Assembly: GCF_017968885.1 (NCBI RefSeq)
Contig: NZ_CP072913.1
Coordinates: forward strand, 5,930,501 to 5,994,500
Length of the DNA stretch: 64,000 nt
Origin: Pseudomonas sp. Tri1
GTDB taxonomy: Bacteria > Pseudomonadota > Gammaproteobacteria > Pseudomonadales > Pseudomonadaceae
Direction of reading: 5' to 3'
In this document: in pieces, positions 60,959-64,000 of the stretch
How positions within the stretch are numbered: the stretch's first letter is position 1
Layout of the letters: each line of letters begins with the position of its first letter
Program-made: the position numbers and the translations under genes
Notes under the pieces: generated by a model
What the model was told of the DNA's origin: nothing
What the model saw: the letters and a program-made list of their open reading frames with translations, nothing else
Database searches by the model: none

Positions 60959-61957
60959 TCACTGCGGCCTAGTAACACCCGGCGGACTCACCCCAAACCT
61001 CGCCCGATAATCACTCGGCGCCAGCCCGGTAATCTTCTTGAACGTCGCCCGAAACGCACTCGGATCCTGATAGCCCACGGTCCAGGCGATGTGATCGATC
61101 GTGCCATTGGTGAACTCGAGCATTTCCCGGGCCTTGCCGACGCGCAGGTGCTGGCAGTATTCGGTGGGCTTGAGCCCGGTGGCGGCGCGGAACCGGCGCA
61201 GGAAAGTGCGCTCTTCCAAGCCGGCCCGTTCGGCCATCGCGCCAAGGGAAACCTCCACCGCGCCGCTGCTTTGCAGCCAATGCTGGACCTTGAGAATCGC
61301 TGCGTCGCCATGGCCGAGGATGGGGGCAAAGTTGCTGCCGCACTGGCTGGCACTGTCGCTGTGCTCGATCACCAGAAATTGCGCGGTGCGCGTGGCGATG
61401 CTCGGCCCGAGCAGACGGTCCACCAATCGCAGCCCCAGCTCCGACCAAGCCATCAACCCGGCCGTGGTGATCAGGTCGCCGTCGTCGACGATAGGTTTGT
61501 CGGCGTTAAGCTTGACCTTCGGATAACGCGCCGCGAAGGACTTGGCCGAGGTCCAGTGGGTGGTGGCGCTGCGCCCGTCGAGCAGGCCGCTTTCGGCCAG
61601 CAGGATCGAGCCCACACAAACCCCGCCCAGCACCGTGCCGTCGGCATGCTGCGCCCGCAACCAATCCATCAGCGCTTGGGAGACCAGGCCTTCACTGAAG
61701 CCGGCGAGGGACGGTGGAATCAACAACGCAACCAGCTTGCCCGCCGGACCGGGGGCGCTGTCGAACACCCGCAGCGGGGCCTTACCCTCCTCTGCCCGCC
61801 AGTGACTGACCCGCAGCTGCGGCAACTGCGTACTGGCCTGCTCGGCCGCGATCCGCTGCGCCACGGCAAACAGATCGGTCAAGCCATGCACCGCCGCCAG
61901 TTGTGCGCCGGGGTAGATGAGCACCCCGAGTTCGGCGACTGCCCTTTGCTGCGTCAT
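60959..61957 (-). CDS. GlxA-type transcriptional regulator (DJ-1/PfpI plus AraC HTH)
   Basis: The start at 61957 (MTQQRAVAELGVLIYPGAQ) is chosen over an ATG 18 codons earlier because it begins with the conserved domain. The 332-residue protein has an N-terminal DJ-1/PfpI-like domain (about 1-190), with GGVCVGSILLAESGLLDGRSATTHW around the nucleophile-elbow cysteine, and a C-terminal AraC helix-turn-helix pair (SLGAMAERAGLEERTFLRRFRAATGLKPTEYCQHLRV, then IAWTVGYQDPSAFRATFKKITGLAPSDYRARFG). It probably senses a small molecule and controls the divergent cysteine-hydrolase gene 96 bases away. Confidence 0.9.
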   Translation of the reverse strand: MTQQRAVAELGVLIYPGAQLAAVHGLTDLFAVAQRIAAEQASTQLPQLRVSHWRAEEGKAPLRVFDSAPGPAGKLVALLIPPSLAGFSEGLVSQALMDWLRAQHADGTVLGGVCVGSILLAESGLLDGRSATTHWTSAKSFAARYPKVKLNADKPIVDDGDLITTAGLMAWSELGLRLVDRLLGPSIATRTAQFLVIEHSDSASQCGSNFAPILGHGDAAILKVQHWLQSSGAVEVSLGAMAERAGLEERTFLRRFRAATGLKPTEYCQHLRVGKAREMLEFTNGTIDHIAWTVGYQDPSAFRATFKKITGLAPSDYRARFGVSPPGVTRPQ

Positions 61958-62011
61958 TGTCAGTTTTCCCTCGCTTATTGTCGTTGCGGCCAATCCTCGA
62001 AGCGGCGTCAA

Positions 62012-62027
62012 AAGCCAATACTGGCTT
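62012..62027. promoter_or_regulatory. Inverted repeat AAGCCA-N4-TGGCTT in the regulator/hydrolase gap
   Basis: A perfect 6-4-6 inverted repeat is placed 26 bases before the cysteine-hydrolase ATG, in the divergent gap next to the GlxA-type regulator. It is a candidate regulator site; AraC-type regulators often use direct repeats instead, so this is uncertain. Confidence 0.35.
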
Positions 62028-62053
62028 CACACCAATCTGATCGAGGAAGCCCC

Positions 62054-62608
62054 ATGTCCAAGCAAGCGCTCATCGTAGTCGATATCCAGAACGACTACTT
62101 CCCCCAAGGGAAATGGCCACTGGTCGGCGCCGACGCCGCCGCCGACAACGCCGCAAAATTGATCGAAGCCTTTCGCCAGGCCGGGGATCAAGTGGTGTTC
62201 ATCCGCCATGAGTTCACCTCCGAAGACGCGCCGTTCTTCACCCCAGGTTCCGAAGGCGCGCAGTTGCACCCCAAGGTGCTCAACCGTGCCGATGAACCGG
62301 TGGTCCTCAAGCACTTCGTCAATTCGTTTCGCGAGACCGAACTGCAGGCCCTCCTCGACCACCATGGCATCGAGCAACTGGTAGTGGTCGGCAGCATGAG
62401 CCACATGTGCGTCGATGGCGTCGTTCGTGCTGCGGCGGACCTGGGCTACGGCGTCACGGTCATTCACGATGCCTGTGCCACCCTCGACCTGGAATTCAAC
62501 GGCGTCGTTGTACCGGCTGCCCAGGTGCATGCGGCGTTCATGGCCGCGCTGGGGTTTGCCTATGCGAGTGTGGTGAGCACCGCACAATTCCTGGCGGCCA
62601 ATGGCTAA
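62054..62608 (+). CDS. Cysteine hydrolase, isochorismatase family
   Basis: The 184-residue protein has the isochorismatase-like fold. The catalytic triad is visible as VVDIQNDYFPQGKW (Asp10), a Lys in NRADEPVVLKHFVNSF near residue 93, and VVGSMSHMCVDGVVRAAADLGY with Cys near residue 119, so it should hydrolyse an amide or N-carbamoyl bond. Nicotinamidase, ureidoacrylate and biuret hydrolases are of this type; the substrate cannot be read. GAGGAAG lies before the ATG. Its divergent neighbour, a GlxA-type regulator, probably controls it. A terminator hairpin follows. Confidence 0.88.
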   Translation: MSKQALIVVDIQNDYFPQGKWPLVGADAAADNAAKLIEAFRQAGDQVVFIRHEFTSEDAPFFTPGSEGAQLHPKVLNRADEPVVLKHFVNSFRETELQALLDHHGIEQLVVVGSMSHMCVDGVVRAAADLGYGVTVIHDACATLDLEFNGVVVPAAQVHAAFMAALGFAYASVVSTAQFLAANG

Positions 62609-62636
62609 GCACCGGTACCTCTGAAAAAACGCAAAA

Positions 62637-62665
62637 AAAACCGCGCTTCAGCGAAGTGCGGTTTT
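62637..62665. terminator. Bidirectional factor-independent terminator
   Basis: AAAACCGCGCTTC and GAAGTGCGGTTTT form a stem with a 3-base loop, flanked by an A-run on the left and a T-run on the right, so it can terminate from either side. It lies between the convergent ends of the cysteine-hydrolase and TPR-protein genes. Confidence 0.88.
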
Positions 62666-62697
62666 GTCTCAAGCCTCTACGGGGTGCCTGGAAGCGA

Positions 62698-64000
62698 TCA
62701 AATATCCAGTACCTGCAACAACCTCGGCATCGTCGCCACGAATCCCATTTGCTGAGCTTCGCGTGCTATCCCCTTCAGCTTCTCGCCGCTGGCTCGATCG
62801 GCGCTGCGCAGCCACTGCCCCGCCACATCGATCAACCGCACGTGATGGTTGATCCAGGCGCACGACGCCGACTCGGGCAACGCCGCCATCTGTTGCCCAT
62901 GCCAGATCGCTTGTTCGGGATTGCCCGCCAACAGGCAGGTTTCAGCGGCGGCCACGCGAAAGCGCAAGGCGTTGTGGGCCAGGCAGGCCAGGGTGAGTTG
63001 GGCTTCACCCGTCGCCAAGGCCTGTTGGCTGAGCGGCACATCCTCGCTGATCATCGCCAGGCTGCCATAGACCCATGGCCCGATGTAACGCTGCAGCTCA
63101 AAGCGTTCCACCAGGCTCGCCGCCTCCATGATCAAGGTCTGCGCCAGCCCGCGTTCGCCCTGGCGCAACGCCACCCGCGCCAACCCTTCCAGCAGGATCG
63201 CTTCGAAACGGCTGGCGCCAAGGTTGCGCGCCAACGTCAGGGCACAGGTCAGCTCTTGTTCAGCCAAGGCATCCTGGCCACCCGCCACCAACACCCAGGC
63301 TGCCGTGAGCCGTGAGAACACCTGTGCCCGGTGATTACCCAGCCGGGCACTGCATTCGATGGCCTCCATGGCATCGCGCAAGGCTTGCTCCGGCCGGCCC
63401 AGGTAGAGTTGCGCCGAGCCTCGGGCGCTGCGATTGCCCGCCTCCACGTGTGCCCAGCCATTACGCTCACACAGGCGTACGCATTGATCGAAAACCTCGT
63501 AGGCGGTCTGCATGCGCCCTTGTGCGTAATAGGAGTCACCAATGCCACTCAAGGCCTTGGCCTCGGTTTGCAGGTCCCGACCGATGCGGGCAAAGGACAA
63601 GGCCTCTTCATGGAGCCGGCGACATTCGGCGTAATCGCCCCGTGGAAAATAGATGTTCCCGCGCAAGTGATTCAACCGCGCCAACGCCGTATGGGCCTGC
63701 ATGGCCTGGGCGATGGGCAGCATGGCCTCGATCAGGCGCTCTTCCTCGTCCAGGCAATCGAGGGTATTGAGGACCGCTGCCAACCCCAACGCGGCCTCGA
63801 TCTGATCCTGTGGCTGCTCGGCCAATGCCAATGCCCGCTGCAAATGCGCCCGTGCCTCCATCGTCTGGCCCAGGCCCGAGCACGCCTGGCCGCATAACAA
63901 CGCAAAGGAAAAATTGCCCTGGGCACGCTCGGCAAACGCCGAGCATTGCCGCGCCAGCGCAAGAACACTGTCGTACTGGCAGGCCAGGCGCTTTTCGGCC
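62698..64000 (-). CDS. Tetratricopeptide-repeat protein (partial, C-terminal part)
   Basis: The reading frame is open to the window's right edge, so the N-terminus is missing; about 434 residues are present here. The visible part is a run of helical TPR-like repeats of 35 to 40 residues with the pattern A-x(2-3)-G-x(n)-Y/A and Ala/Leu-rich helices (LNHLRGNIYFPRGDYAECRRLHEEALSFARIG, IGDSYYAQGRMQTAYEVFDQCVRLCE, GSAQLYLGRPEQALRDAMEAIE). It ends QVLDI with no obvious output domain. An enzymatic or DNA-binding domain such as a kinase, cyclase or helix-turn-helix may lie in the missing N-terminal part. An internal start would be a false boundary. Confidence 0.7.
   Translation of the reverse strand, partial: AEKRLACQYDSVLALARQCSAFAERAQGNFSFALLCGQACSGLGQTMEARAHLQRALALAEQPQDQIEAALGLAAVLNTLDCLDEEERLIEAMLPIAQAMQAHTALARLNHLRGNIYFPRGDYAECRRLHEEALSFARIGRDLQTEAKALSGIGDSYYAQGRMQTAYEVFDQCVRLCERNGWAHVEAGNRSARGSAQLYLGRPEQALRDAMEAIECSARLGNHRAQVFSRLTAAWVLVAGGQDALAEQELTCALTLARNLGASRFEAILLEGLARVALRQGERGLAQTLIMEAASLVERFELQRYIGPWVYGSLAMISEDVPLSQQALATGEAQLTLACLAHNALRFRVAAAETCLLAGNPEQAIWHGQQMAALPESASCAWINHHVRLIDVAGQWLRSADRASGEKLKGIAREAQQMGFVATMPRLLQVLDI

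Noticed and set aside
62698..63900. Complete TPR gene starting at 63900
   Set aside because: The same frame continues without a stop to the window edge, so the apparent start is internal.

Overview
The window is chromosomal DNA of a Pseudomonas species, most likely of the fluorescens group. This is inferred from the GC-rich codon use, the many REP elements built on the core GGGAGCGAGCTTGCTCGCGA, and gene blocks typical of that genus (mag operon, xseB-ispA-dxs, rib-nusB-thiL-pgpA, Zur-type zinc operon, oprG). All family names come from recognising motifs and gene order; no database search was run. I see no rRNA, tRNA, insertion sequence, prophage or CRISPR array.

Layout. 1-2 kb: start of a Cys/Met-metabolism PLP enzyme (cut by the left edge) and a GNAT acetyltransferase. 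2.2-7.9 kb (+): a lipid-modification operon resembling E. coli ynbABCD, with CDP-alcohol phosphatidyltransferase, hydrolase-methyltransferase fusion, PAP2-phosphatase fusion, small membrane protein, PlsC-type acyltransferase and CdsA-type cytidylyltransferase. 8.1-13.8 kb (-): a membrane-stress operon resembling yjfI-J-K-L-M-C (DUF2170, PspA/IM30, DUF2491, DUF350, DUF1190, ATP-grasp ligase) with a potassium channel inserted; twin 12-bp palindromes lie upstream of its first gene. 14-24.2 kb (-): the magABCDEF alpha-2-macroglobulin operon. 24.6-29.8 kb (+): xseB-ispA-dxs, then a BtuB-like receptor. 29.9-38.6 kb (-): a long block nrdR-ribD-ribE-ribBA-ribH-nusB-thiL-pgpA-substrate-binding protein-ribA-membrane protein-btuF, mostly with overlapping or closely spaced genes.

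38.7-45.6 kb (mostly +): lipoprotein, methyltransferase, thioredoxin-TPR chaperone cnoX, a four-gene zinc-responsive operon (DUF2796, ABC ATPase, FtsX-type permease, DUF3299) behind a Zur-like box, and oprG behind two Anr/FNR-like boxes. 45.8-47.6 kb (-): two sugar-nucleotide SDR proteins. 47.9-52.2 kb: the large helicase lhr. 52.3-54.4 kb (-): a MscS-family channel. 54.7-58.7 kb (+): DUF72, then a ybhP-clsB-ybhN-like phospholipid cluster. 58.9-60.7 kb (-): alpha/beta hydrolase and DUF3182. 61-62.6 kb: a GlxA-type AraC regulator divergent from a cysteine hydrolase. The right edge cuts a TPR protein.

Much of the window concerns the cell envelope: phospholipid synthesis (ynb-like genes, pgpA, clsB), inner-membrane integrity (PspA module, MscS channel), periplasmic defence (mag) and outer-membrane proteins (btuB, oprG). 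The least described parts are the extended ynb-like operon, the PspA/ATP-grasp/K+-channel operon with its palindromic operators, and magE, which carries degenerate transpeptidase, SpoIID-like and HExxH signatures in one polypeptide. REP pairs sit in most gaps that end transcription units, and one lies inside the zinc operon.
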